From contig NZ_CP139304.1 of assembly GCF_034092415.1 (NCBI RefSeq), positions 1,286,001 to 1,350,000 on the forward strand: 64,000 nucleotides of DNA, given 5' to 3'. Within the stretch, counting starts at the first letter, position 1, and each line of letters starts with the position of its first letter. Origin of the DNA: Prochlorococcus sp. MIT 1341 (GTDB taxonomy: Bacteria; Cyanobacteriota; Cyanobacteriia; PCC-6307; Cyanobiaceae). The translations under genes were made by a program, and so were the position numbers. The notes beneath the pieces were generated by a model. That model was not told the DNA's origin and did no database searches. It saw nothing but the letters and a program-made list of their open reading frames with translations. Shown here in pieces: positions 8,635 to 16,709 of the stretch.

Positions 8635-9021
8635 ATGGCTGATGAAAAAATTGATCGGATACGACTTGCATTTATGCAAGATGTTCTTCCAGTAGGTTTG
8701 GCGATGTTTGAAAGGGTTCGTCAGGGAGGGGTTAAGAGGGTTTTGGAGGTTATTAATGAATCCAAGGCTCCTTTAGATGATTTGAAAAAAGAGGGAGAGA
8801 GTGCAGCTAAAGACTTACGTGAGAAGCTCGATAGTGTTAGTCCAGGTCTTGGTAACCCAGTAATGTCCGTAAATGTAGGGGTTGAAGATTCAATTGCCAC
8901 ATCTAATGGGATTGCAGATGAGGAGGAGTTGGTGAAATTGCTGAGTCGTATTGAATCTAGGCTTGAAGAACTTGAAAATCACTTAGCAGATAATACTTTT
9001 GAATCGTCTATAAATTCTTAG
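8635..9021 (+). CDS. Small acidic protein of unknown function
   Basis: 128 residues, soluble, with no signal peptide. The middle (KEGESAAKDLREKLDSVSPG) and the end (LVKLLSRIESRLEELENHL) look like amphipathic helices, the latter a possible short coiled coil. The ATG at 8635 is preferred; an ATG four bases earlier runs into a stop at once. It lies between the tail-anchored protein and the penicillin-binding protein in a probable operon, so a role around cell-wall synthesis is conceivable but unproven. Confidence 0.7.
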   Translation: MADEKIDRIRLAFMQDVLPVGLAMFERVRQGGVKRVLEVINESKAPLDDLKKEGESAAKDLREKLDSVSPGLGNPVMSVNVGVEDSIATSNGIADEEELVKLLSRIESRLEELENHLADNTFESSINS

Positions 9022-9035
9022 AGAAGGGAAAAGTT

Positions 9036-10868
9036 ATGGCTCAACGTCCCTTCGTGATTAAGAGTAGTCGCCGCTTGGCTGGGACTGGCTTTCAACCTGC
9101 AGTATTTGTTTCTTGCATATTTATTTTTTTTGCGGTCATAGTTGGGCGTCTTTTTTGGTTGCAGGTTTTAGAAGGCTCGAGGTATAGAGATCTTTCTAAG
9201 CAAAATCGTATTCGATTAGTAGCTCGTTCTCCTATACGTGGACGCCTTTTGGATCGAAGGGGTAGGATTTTGGCGACTAATAAATTAATTTACAATCTTT
9301 ATCTTCAGCCAAGATTAATTGAAAAGAAGGATTGGCCTGCACTTCGAGATCGGTTGTCTAGTCTTTTAGATCTGCCTAAAAATAAACTGGATAAGCGATT
9401 TAATAATTTTACTCCTAGTAGTTCTTATAGGATGACTTTAGCAGTGAATTTAAAGCCTAAACAGGTTCTTAGTTTTCGAGAGAATGAAAGTAATTTTAAA
9501 GGAGCACAGGTTGATGTTGATGTCCTTCGTTATTACCCCAATAAGTTTTTAGCTGCACATGCTTTAGGTTATACACAATTAATTACTCAAGATGAATATA
9601 AGTTCTTATCATCAAAGGGATACAGAATTCGAGATCGTATTGGAAGAAAGGGTTTGGAAGCCGCATTTGAGAGTCATTTACGTGGCGAATGGGGTGGTCA
9701 GATGCTTGAAGTAGATGCAATGGGAGTGGTACAAAGAAATTTAGGAGAAAAAGAAGCAGTAGCTGGAAAAGATTTAGTTCTTACACTTGATTTGGATTTA
9801 CAAAGGGCTGCGGAACAAGCACTTTCTGCTAAATCTGCAGGGGCAATTGTTGTTCTTGATCCTAGAGATGGAGCTGTTAGAGCCATGGTTAGTAGGCCGT
9901 CTTTTGATCCAAATTTTTTTTCCAAGTTTTTTACCACTCAAAAGGAGTATGACCGATTATTTTTTTCCTCTACAAAACCTTTATTTAGCAGAGCTTTAAA
10001 TGCATATGACCCTGGTAGTACATGGAAGGTTGTTACTGCAATGGCAGGAATGGAAAGTAAGAAATTTCCTCCAGATGTTCTTCTGGAAACTACTAGTTGT
10101 ATAACTTACGGAAGCCATTGTTTTCCTGATCACAATGGCATTGGTTTTGGCAATATTGGATATGAAGATGCTTTAAGTTTTTCAAGCAATACTTTTTTCT
10201 ATCAAGTTGGAGTTGGAGTCGGTTCTAAAGAGCATTATCAAGCGGCGAGAAAACTTGGTTTTAATGTTTTGACAGGTATTGAATTGAGTTATGAAGAAAG
10301 TCCCGGTTTAGTGGGGCATGAGGACTGGGCCAAAGACGGTAGAGGATGGGCTAATCCAGGGATGACACCATGGATGCCTGAAGACATGGCAAGCGCAGCT
10401 ATAGGTCAAGCAGTGGTTCAGGTAACGCCCCTTCAATTAGCAAGAGCTTATGCAGTTTTTGCAAACGGCGGTTATTTGATTACTCCACATCTAGTAGATG
10501 GAGGAAAAGATTGGATGTCTGATAAATACCGCAGCAAAGTAGATATTAGACCATCTACTTTGAACACAATTAGACGAGGACTTAGAAAAGTTGTTCAGTC
10601 AGGTACTGGTGCAGCAATGTATATGGCTGATTTTCCAATTGTCGCTGGCAAGACTGGCACTGCTGAGGATAGTTCTGGAGGGCATGATCATGCATGGTTT
10701 GTGTGTTTTGCTCCTTACCAATCACCAGAGATTGTAGTTGTTGCTTTTGCACAAAATACTCCTGGCGGAGGTTCGGTACATGCATTGCCTATTGCAAGAA
10801 AAGTCCTGAAGGTTTGGGAGAGAATTCGTAAGGAAAATGTAGGGTCAGCATCTTTAGCAGAAAGCTAA
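9036..10868 (+). CDS. mrdA: Class B penicillin-binding protein 2 (peptidoglycan transpeptidase)
   Basis: Cross-links peptidoglycan during cell elongation (PBP2 class). A cytosolic tail and one membrane anchor (about residues 24-46) are followed by the dimerisation domain with RSPIRGRLLDRRGRILATN. The transpeptidase domain carries all three active-site motifs: STWK near 329, SSN near 382 and KTGT near 538. At 610 residues it is of family length. PBP2 rather than FtsI is inferred from sequence flavour (the RGRILATNKL region and pedestal); FtsI cannot be wholly excluded. Its stop overlaps that of convergent sqdX by three bases. Confidence 0.9.
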   Translation: MAQRPFVIKSSRRLAGTGFQPAVFVSCIFIFFAVIVGRLFWLQVLEGSRYRDLSKQNRIRLVARSPIRGRLLDRRGRILATNKLIYNLYLQPRLIEKKDWPALRDRLSSLLDLPKNKLDKRFNNFTPSSSYRMTLAVNLKPKQVLSFRENESNFKGAQVDVDVLRYYPNKFLAAHALGYTQLITQDEYKFLSSKGYRIRDRIGRKGLEAAFESHLRGEWGGQMLEVDAMGVVQRNLGEKEAVAGKDLVLTLDLDLQRAAEQALSAKSAGAIVVLDPRDGAVRAMVSRPSFDPNFFSKFFTTQKEYDRLFFSSTKPLFSRALNAYDPGSTWKVVTAMAGMESKKFPPDVLLETTSCITYGSHCFPDHNGIGFGNIGYEDALSFSSNTFFYQVGVGVGSKEHYQAARKLGFNVLTGIELSYEESPGLVGHEDWAKDGRGWANPGMTPWMPEDMASAAIGQAVVQVTPLQLARAYAVFANGGYLITPHLVDGGKDWMSDKYRSKVDIRPSTLNTIRRGLRKVVQSGTGAAMYMADFPIVAGKTGTAEDSSGGHDHAWFVCFAPYQSPEIVVVAFAQNTPGGGSVHALPIARKVLKVWERIRKENVGSASLAES

Positions 10869-12013
10869 GCAGCAATAGTTATAGAAGGTGTCTCAATAAT
10901 TTGTTTGTAATAACTTTGTAGTTGTTTTGTCGCCCCTTTCCAACCCCATCGCTCTGCTTCTTGACGAGCGGCATTACGCATTGTTTGTCGATCAAGATCG
11001 TTTGAAAGAAGTCTCTGGGTGGCATTAATCAAACTTTTTGAGCCACCATCCATTCCATCTGGATCGTAAAGACATCCGTTTACACCATCCGTAATGATGT
11101 CTGGTATGCCACCTTTATTTGCTCCTACGACTGGGCAGCCTGCTGCCATGGCTTCTAAGAGTACTAATCCTAGGGTTTCTGTACTAGACGGGAAGAGGAA
11201 TGCATCACCGCATGCATAAGCACTGGCAAGTTCTTCGCCGCTTAAATATCCAACGAAAGTTGTAGCAGTATTTTCAAAGATTTTTTCTAGTTGTTGTCGG
11301 TATGGCCCATCCCCTACTAGAGCAAGTCTCGATTCAGGAAGTGCTTCCAAAACAGGTTTGATTCTTTCAATTTGTTTTTCTGCAGAAAGTCGTCCTACGT
11401 ATATGAGTAGAGAACCTTGATCATCATATTTTCCCAACAGTTTTTTACGCATAGATTCTTTGCGTAACTCAGGTCTAAATGTTTCTGTGTCAACCCCTCG
11501 TTGCCATAGAGCTGTGTGTTGTATTCCTTTTTCATGCAATTCTTTAACCATTGCAGTGGATGTGCACAGATTTAGTTGTGCTTGGTTGTGTGCTGCTTTT
11601 AGCATTTCCCAAAGCAAAGGTTCAAGCATCCCCATTCCGTAATGCTCAAGGTATTTAGGTAGATGAGTGTGGTAACTGGCTACCAGTGGAATTCCATTGG
11701 TTTTTGCAAGCCAGATGCCTCCAAGGCCTAGAACAGCAGGATTGACAACGTGCACCAAATCCGGTTGGAATTCGTCTAATGCTTCTGACACAGCAGGCCT
11801 AGGTAAGGCAAGTTTGAGTTCTGGATATAGCGGTAAGGGCATTGCCGGTACACCAATAACCTTCGCTCCCATGTAATGCTCAGGTCCACCTTCGGGACAG
11901 AACAAAAGGACCTCATCGTTTAATTCAATAAGGTTTTGAATTGTTTTGGTTAGACGAGTAACAATTCCATCCACCTTGGGGAGGAAAGTTTCGGTGAAAA
12001 AAGCAATCTTCAC
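10865..12013 (-). CDS. sqdX: Sulfolipid synthase, SQDG glycosyltransferase
   Basis: Transfers sulfoquinovose from UDP-sulfoquinovose to diacylglycerol, making the thylakoid lipid SQDG. The 382-residue GT4 protein has the N-terminal glycine loop FTETFLPKVDGIV, a donor-domain LIYVGRLSAEKQIE, and the E-x7-E nucleotide-sugar signature in PSSTETLGLVLLEAMAAG. It starts with GTG. It lies 27 bases downstream of sqdB on the same strand, so the two enzymes of the pathway are co-transcribed. Sulfolipids replace phospholipids in phosphate-poor ocean water, consistent with a marine cyanobacterium. Confidence 0.95.
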   Translation of the reverse strand: MKIAFFTETFLPKVDGIVTRLTKTIQNLIELNDEVLLFCPEGGPEHYMGAKVIGVPAMPLPLYPELKLALPRPAVSEALDEFQPDLVHVVNPAVLGLGGIWLAKTNGIPLVASYHTHLPKYLEHYGMGMLEPLLWEMLKAAHNQAQLNLCTSTAMVKELHEKGIQHTALWQRGVDTETFRPELRKESMRKKLLGKYDDQGSLLIYVGRLSAEKQIERIKPVLEALPESRLALVGDGPYRQQLEKIFENTATTFVGYLSGEELASAYACGDAFLFPSSTETLGLVLLEAMAAGCPVVGANKGGIPDIITDGVNGCLYDPDGMDGGSKSLINATQRLLSNDLDRQTMRNAARQEAERWGWKGATKQLQSYYKQIIETPSITIAA

Positions 12014-12040
12014 TGGGTTAATGGAATTAGATAGGGATGC

Positions 12041-13237
12041 TTAGGAACCCTTTTTGATGGCTTGTGCTTGTGTGGTTGTCCATGCCGATATACATGGAAT
12101 TCGTTTGCGGTCGCAGCGGTCAGACCATCTACGAGCCACATCTACCACTTCTTCTAACAGACCATCATCTAGTGTTGTTGGCTTTAGTCCTAGTTCTATA
12201 AAGCATTTGTTATCTACGATGAGATCGTTTTCAACAGCTTCATTGCGAGGGTTAGGTAAATAATTGACTTTGGCCCCTGTTAAGGCAGCAACTTTTTGGG
12301 CAAGTTCTCCTACTTGATGGCTTTCTGTCATTTGGTTGAAAATTTTGACTCGTTCACCTTTCTTTGGTGGATTTTCTAAAGCCAGTTGAACACACCTTAC
12401 TGAGTCTCGAATATGTATGAAGGCTCTTGTTTGACCACCAGTTCCATGAACAGTTAAGGGGTATCCAATTGCAGCCTGCATGAGGAAACGATTAAGAACA
12501 GTTCCATAGTCACCATCGTAATCAAATCGATTTGAGAGTCTTAGGTCTTTATTAGTCGCATCAGTATTTGTACCCCATACAATTCCTTGATGAAGGTCAG
12601 TTATACGTACTAGATCGTTTTTGTTGTAGTACAAGAAAAGTAGTTGATCAAGAGTTTTAGTCATGTGATAAACACTTCCAGGACTTGCTGGATGAAGAAT
12701 TTCTTCTTCGAAACGACTTCCATCTGGTTGAGGTACTTCTACTTTTAAATATCCTTCAGGAATCGTTGCTCCACGATGTGATCCATAGCCATAAACTCCC
12801 ATTGTCCCAAGGTGAACCACATGAATATCTAGGCAACTTTCAACAATTGCCGCGAGAAGGTTATGAGTTCCATTGACATTATTGTCAACTGTATAACGCT
12901 TTGTAGCGCTTGTTTTCATCGAGTAAGGAGCTGCACGTTGTTCAGCAAAATGAACAATTGCTTTTGGCTTTTCTGCAAGGATCAGGTCTAAGAGTCGTTG
13001 ATATTCATGGGCGATATCCATATGGATAAATTTCATTGGTTTCCCTCCCACCTCTTCCCAAGCTTTCAAGCGATCATTCATGCTTGAAATAGGGGTGAGG
13101 GATGCAACCTCCAAGTCAATGTCAATTTTGCGTCGACTGAGGTTATCTACGATCAAAACCTCATGACCTTGATCTGCGAGGTTGACCGAACAAGGCCACC
13201 CACAGAAGCCATCACCACCAAGAACAATTACTTTCAC
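12041..13237 (-). CDS. sqdB: UDP-sulfoquinovose synthase
   Basis: Makes UDP-sulfoquinovose from UDP-glucose and sulfite with tightly bound NAD+, the first committed sulfolipid step. It is an extended short-chain dehydrogenase: Rossmann loop LGGDGFCGWPCS at the start, HLGTMGVYGYGS, and the YHMTKTLDQ active-site Tyr-x-x-x-Lys. 398 residues matches the family. The start is GTG at 13237, backed by a TAGGAG ribosome site nine bases upstream. It is first gene of the sqdB-sqdX operon. Confidence 0.97.
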   Translation of the reverse strand: MKVIVLGGDGFCGWPCSVNLADQGHEVLIVDNLSRRKIDIDLEVASLTPISSMNDRLKAWEEVGGKPMKFIHMDIAHEYQRLLDLILAEKPKAIVHFAEQRAAPYSMKTSATKRYTVDNNVNGTHNLLAAIVESCLDIHVVHLGTMGVYGYGSHRGATIPEGYLKVEVPQPDGSRFEEEILHPASPGSVYHMTKTLDQLLFLYYNKNDLVRITDLHQGIVWGTNTDATNKDLRLSNRFDYDGDYGTVLNRFLMQAAIGYPLTVHGTGGQTRAFIHIRDSVRCVQLALENPPKKGERVKIFNQMTESHQVGELAQKVAALTGAKVNYLPNPRNEAVENDLIVDNKCFIELGLKPTTLDDGLLEEVVDVARRWSDRCDRKRIPCISAWTTTQAQAIKKGS

Positions 13238-13296
13238 CCAAAACTCCTAGAGAAATGACTAATAAGCTCCCCTCAGGCAAGTTAATACCTAGGTTT

Positions 13297-13464
13297 TCAG
13301 CTGATCCTAACTGTGTAAGCGATTAAACCTATTAGGAGAGCCGCGCCAGCTACAAATATAAGCCTAAACCCATTGCCTAGACTAGAGCTTGTATTTACTA
13401 CTTCAATTTTTGGTTCTTTTGCAAAGGCGTTATAACGTCCACCTTCTTCTTTGATAACCGTCAT
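13297..13464 (-). CDS. psb34: Psb34-like photosystem II assembly protein
   Basis: A 55-residue ORF from ATG 13464. The beginning EGGRYNAFAKEPKIEVV followed by one membrane helix (GFRLIFVAGAALLIGLIAY) matches the layout of Psb34, a small protein related to high-light-inducible proteins that associates with photosystem II assembly intermediates. The conserved motif is the N-terminal EGG..N.FA.EPK. It lies between sqdB and thiG, all on the minus strand. Name by motif recall; a true HLIP chlorophyll-binding helix (ExxNGRxAM) is absent. Confidence 0.7.
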   Translation of the reverse strand: MTVIKEEGGRYNAFAKEPKIEVVNTSSSLGNGFRLIFVAGAALLIGLIAYTVRIS

Positions 13465-13547
13465 TTTTTTGGTGTAGCTTGGCGGACAATATGGAATGGA
13501 AGGCTTAAGTTCTCGCTTCCGTCATCTTCCTTTATTAAAAGCTTTGC

Positions 13548-14366
13548 TTATTCACTCTGTAAAGAAATTCCCTGTGTGGGAGAGGAGGCGATTGCTTGAG
13601 CTTTTTGGGGCAACCTTCCAGAGAGGAAAGCTTCTCTTCCTGCTTGGACACCTGCTGCCATTGCTTTAGCCATGAGAACAGGTTTTTTAGCTAGGGCAAT
13701 GGCGCTATTGACTAATACAGCATCAGCACCCATCTCTAGTGCTTGAGCAGCTTCACTTGGGACCCCTATCCCGGCATCAACAATTACAGGTATTTTTGCA
13801 TTTTCAATAATTAAAGCAATGTTGGCAGCGTTTTTCAGGCCTTGTCCAGAGCCAATCGGTGAACCTAATGGCATTACTGTCGCACATCCTAATTCTTCTA
13901 ATCGTTTAGCAAGGATTGGATCAGAATTAATGTATGGTAAAACCGTAAAATTTTCTTTTATTAGTTGTTCCGCAGCTTGGAGTGTACCCAGAGGGTCAGG
14001 CAGTAAGTATTTGGAATCGTCAATAACCTCTAACTTGACAAAGTTATTATTTTCTTGCCCAGCGACTTTTGCAAGTTCTCGTCCAAGCCTTGCAATCCGG
14101 ATTGCTTCATTGGCTGTGCGACAGCCAGCTGTATTAGGAAGCATCCATAGTTTTGACCAATCTATTGCTTCAAGTAAACCTTCATGATTTTTTTCTAAGT
14201 TCTTGATACGTCGAACAGCGACTGTTACTACTTCGCAATTAGAGCTAGTTAGAGATTGCTGCATGAGCTTTATATCTGAATATTTTCCTGTTCCAGTTAG
14301 AAGTCTGCTTTTAAATAATTTATTTCCAATCTTAAGGGGATCATTTTCAGATGATTGTATATTCAT
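13548..14366 (-). CDS. thiG: Thiazole synthase
   Basis: Forms the thiazole phosphate of vitamin B1 from deoxyxylulose phosphate, dehydroglycine and ThiS thiocarboxylate. It is a TIM-barrel with [12 protein letters not shown] near the start, VTVAVRR, the Schiff-base lysine region [30 protein letters not shown] and [28 protein letters not shown] (phosphate-binding; here written over two parts: [22 protein letters not shown]). 272 residues, ATG start. No TPP riboswitch is evident in the 90 bases upstream. Confidence 0.96.
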   Translation of the reverse strand: MNIQSSENDPLKIGNKLFKSRLLTGTGKYSDIKLMQQSLTSSNCEVVTVAVRRIKNLEKNHEGLLEAIDWSKLWMLPNTAGCRTANEAIRIARLGRELAKVAGQENNNFVKLEVIDDSKYLLPDPLGTLQAAEQLIKENFTVLPYINSDPILAKRLEELGCATVMPLGSPIGSGQGLKNAANIALIIENAKIPVIVDAGIGVPSEAAQALEMGADAVLVNSAIALAKKPVLMAKAMAAGVQAGREAFLSGRLPQKAQAIASSPTQGISLQSE

Positions 14367-14455
14367 AAGAATAAGAAACTTGACGAGAAATGGTTAGTTG
14401 TTCTTGCAGAAAGCATTTTCATTTGGAGATAATCTAATAAGTTTGCATATTTAAT

Positions 14456-15016
14456 TTAGAATCCTTGTTGATTTACAGGTTTTGATATGTCATCTTCCTG
14501 TGCTTTTTCAAGTCGTTTAATTTGCTTCATCGCTGTTTTATTTTTTGGGTCTATTCTTAATACCTGTTGATAGAGTTGTTTGGCTTCTGATATTTGTTTA
14601 AGACGTTCTTGGGCAAAGGCAAGATTATTTAAGGCCACTGGATAATCAGGTTTTGATTGTAAGGCAGAACGATAGTGCTTTACCGCTGTGGAAAAGTCGT
14701 CTTGAGCTGCTAGGGAAAAACCGAGAGCATTTTCTATTAGTGCTTTTGCTTCTGCTGGTTCTTCTTTTGCAAGTTGTTTTAAAGCTTTTCTGAGGGTTGA
14801 AGCAGCTTGTGGGTATAAACGTTTTTGGAGCTGAACTGAAGCAAGTTCATATAATTTGGAAGCTTCTTTTGACGATCCCGCACCTTCTTTTTCAAGGTTA
14901 ATCATTTTTATCTCTTCATTTCTCACTTTTAGGACCTGACGACCTACTAAGACAGAAATAACTAGGAGTAGTCCTATCAGGCCTATTAGGTAGGTTTCTG
15001 GAACGAGCATTTTCAT
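14456..15016 (-). CDS. ycf37: Ycf37-like TPR protein, photosystem I assembly
   Basis: 186 residues: one N-terminal membrane helix (about 7-26, LIGLIGLLLVISVLVG) followed by about three TPR units (e.g. DDFSTAVKHYRSALQSKPDY, KQISEAKQLYQQVLRIDPKN). This architecture matches cyanobacterial Ycf37, which helps assemble or stabilise photosystem I at the thylakoid. Two Met codons stand at the start (15016 and 15010). It is divergent from the small ORF at 15310. TPR proteins are easily confused; the assignment rests on size, anchor and repeat placement. Confidence 0.75.
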   Translation of the reverse strand: MKMLVPETYLIGLIGLLLVISVLVGRQVLKVRNEEIKMINLEKEGAGSSKEASKLYELASVQLQKRLYPQAASTLRKALKQLAKEEPAEAKALIENALGFSLAAQDDFSTAVKHYRSALQSKPDYPVALNNLAFAQERLKQISEAKQLYQQVLRIDPKNKTAMKQIKRLEKAQEDDISKPVNQQGF

Positions 15017-15309
15017 GACAAGGTTTGGCGATTGTTGTTGTGTGAGGGGCTTCTTGTTTGATTAAGTTGGCACGGACGGTTGGCATCCCATTTGCATATT
15101 GTTCGCAAATCTAAAGTTGCACAACGGTATATCCAAAGAGTCAGGCTTTACAAGTTTTCCTCACATCTTGCTAGATCAGATTTGATTTTATGGCAATGTT
15201 TCTAGCTGATCTCTTGAAGCCGAAAATTTCATTTTAGAGCGAAAAGCCTTAACTCCATATTTAGTGTGTTATAATTACAATTATCCTATACGACGCTATT
15301 GATAGTTCT
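15017..15309. promoter_or_regulatory. Divergent promoter region between ycf37 and a 55-residue gene
   Basis: About 290 bases without a gene. A perfect TATAAT lies at 15270-15275, 35 bases before the ATG at 15310, and is a good -10 candidate for that gene; no clear -35 TTGACA is seen. Nothing recognisable as an RNA gene. Confidence 0.4.
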
Positions 15310-15477
15310 ATGGCGGAAGTTGTAAGACAGTTGAAAGCCTCTCTGCATCCAGTGCTGACCCCTAGGGTTCAGCGAATACGCCAACAGATAAGCGACCAAG
15401 AACTTGAATTGCGCTTGCTAAGGTTAGGCCTTGCCCCAGAGCTATCTTTTAGTCATCGTGAAGGCACTTATATTTGA
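15310..15477 (+). CDS. Small protein of 55 residues, unknown function
   Basis: ATG at 15310 opens 55 codons beginning MAEVVRQLKASLHPVLTPRV and containing a helical Gln/Arg/Leu-rich middle (RQQISDQELELRLLRLGL) before SFSHREGTYI. It has no membrane segment and is mostly a single long amphipathic helix. A TATAAT box lies 35 bases upstream. Coding-like composition and placement between conserved genes argue for a real gene, but I do not recognise the family. Confidence 0.6.
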   Translation: MAEVVRQLKASLHPVLTPRVQRIRQQISDQELELRLLRLGLAPELSFSHREGTYI

Positions 15478-15490
15478 GAATAACAATCTT

Positions 15491-15952
15491 TTATAAGCAA
15501 TACTTTTTTAAAGCTTTTAAAACCATCTTAGGCCTATCCTCCATCCAATAGGCTTCATATTCTTCTTCTCTATTTCCAGATAGTTTGGTTGAAGCTTCAA
15601 GAGCTTCTTTTTTGAAAGGATGTAGTTTCATTCTTTCCTTTTTAACCATATTTAAAAGTTTGCCGTTGTTGCAGACTTGAGCTGCATGAGTTGCCTCATG
15701 CCTTAACGCTTTTCTGATGTAAATTTTAGTTGGATCCCAGTCATCATTAGACCTTGGGATGGAATGCCCTCCCATTTTCATTGCATTCCTTGTGCAGATC
15801 ACAATAGTTTTTTGTGATTTCTTGATAAAACCAAAATATCTTTCTCCTAGCAGACAAGGGATTGAGTTCTCTTCTATAGAAAAGCCTGCTTTATATAAAT
15901 TGTCGAGAATTTTTTTGTCACTCGAAGACAAAAATATAAGAAATTCAAACAT
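15491..15952 (-). CDS. Small putative zinc metallopeptidase-like protein
   Basis: 153 residues, no signal peptide. The central LRHEATHAAQVC carries His-Glu-x-x-His, the zinc-binding and catalytic motif of zincins, in a helix followed by more basic residues; a third ligand may be a Glu in the EAYWMED region or the NREEEYEAY stretch about 45 residues later. The size resembles minimal neutral zinc peptidase-like proteins. Catalysis is inferred only from the motif. It lies 49 bases downstream of rpl20 on the same strand and converges with the 55-residue gene. Confidence 0.65.
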   Translation of the reverse strand: MFEFLIFLSSSDKKILDNLYKAGFSIEENSIPCLLGERYFGFIKKSQKTIVICTRNAMKMGGHSIPRSNDDWDPTKIYIRKALRHEATHAAQVCNNGKLLNMVKKERMKLHPFKKEALEASTKLSGNREEEYEAYWMEDRPKMVLKALKKYCL

Positions 15953-16001
15953 TATATTTATTCCTTATAATTTACTTTTAAGAATTCTTAGATTTCATTT
16001 A

Positions 16002-16346
16002 TTATTTGATTGAGTTAACTACTTCTTTAAAGCTATTAGGATCTACAAGTGCAATTTGTGCAAGCATTTTTCTGTTTAGACGAATATCAGCTTTTTTGAG
16101 CCCGCCAACTAGACGGCTGTAATTAACACCATTTATTCGTGCGGCAGCATTAATTCGTGAAATCCATAGTCGTCTGAAATCACGTTTACGACGCCTTCGA
16201 TCTCTATAGGCATTGCATAGGGCCTTCATGACCCGTTGGTTTGCAGTCCGGAACAGCCTTCCGTTGCTTCCACGAAAGCCACGGGCAAGCTTTAGGATTT
16301 TGTTACGGCGCTTACGGGCAACATTGCCTCTCTTAACGCGGGCCAT
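16002..16346 (-). CDS. rpl20: 50S ribosomal protein L20
   Basis: A large-subunit protein binding 23S rRNA early in assembly. 114 residues, starting [20 protein letters not shown], with the very basic N-terminal tail and the conserved [12 protein letters not shown]. It follows rpl35 by 55 bases on the same strand, the usual rpmI-rplT pairing. infC, which precedes this pair in many bacteria, is far away at 53.9 kb. Confidence 0.98.
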   Translation of the reverse strand: MARVKRGNVARKRRNKILKLARGFRGSNGRLFRTANQRVMKALCNAYRDRRRRKRDFRRLWISRINAAARINGVNYSRLVGGLKKADIRLNRKMLAQIALVDPNSFKEVVNSIK

Positions 16347-16401
16347 AGGACTTCAATTAGTTAGTGAAAGATCGCTGCAAAGTGAAACGAGACGTTTTCG
16401 G

Positions 16402-16599
16402 TTAGGCGTAAGGGAGCATCAAACTAACATTGTCTGCATCTTTTTCATCTACCACTGCTTTTGTTGCAAGATGACGTTTTAGCTTTGGGCTTTTGTGGTC
16501 TAGTAGATGATTTCTAAATGCTCTACGGCGCATGAATTTACCGGTACCAGTAGCTTTGAACCGCTTTGCGGCAGCTTTGCGGGTCTTTAGCTTTGGCAT
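16402..16599 (-). CDS. rpl35: 50S ribosomal protein L35
   Basis: 65 residues from ATG 16599: [20 protein letters not shown] and then the conserved [21 protein letters not shown] (as [12 protein letters not shown] and HKSPKLKR). A longer reading frame reaches 16617 but homologues begin with MPKLKT, so the shorter start is right. First gene of the rpl35-rpl20 pair; its promoter should lie in the 110 bases shared with the divergent SpoIID-like gene. Confidence 0.98.
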   Translation of the reverse strand: MPKLKTRKAAAKRFKATGTGKFMRRRAFRNHLLDHKSPKLKRHLATKAVVDEKDADNVSLMLPYA

Positions 16600-16709
16600 G
16601 TCTCGCACTAAGCACAATACATAACACTACGACCCCGACCTGCTCTTAGCCAAACCATCGCATCATTGTTTTATTGATTCGCTGAACCTTTAGTAAAGGT
16701 TGTTTTGTT

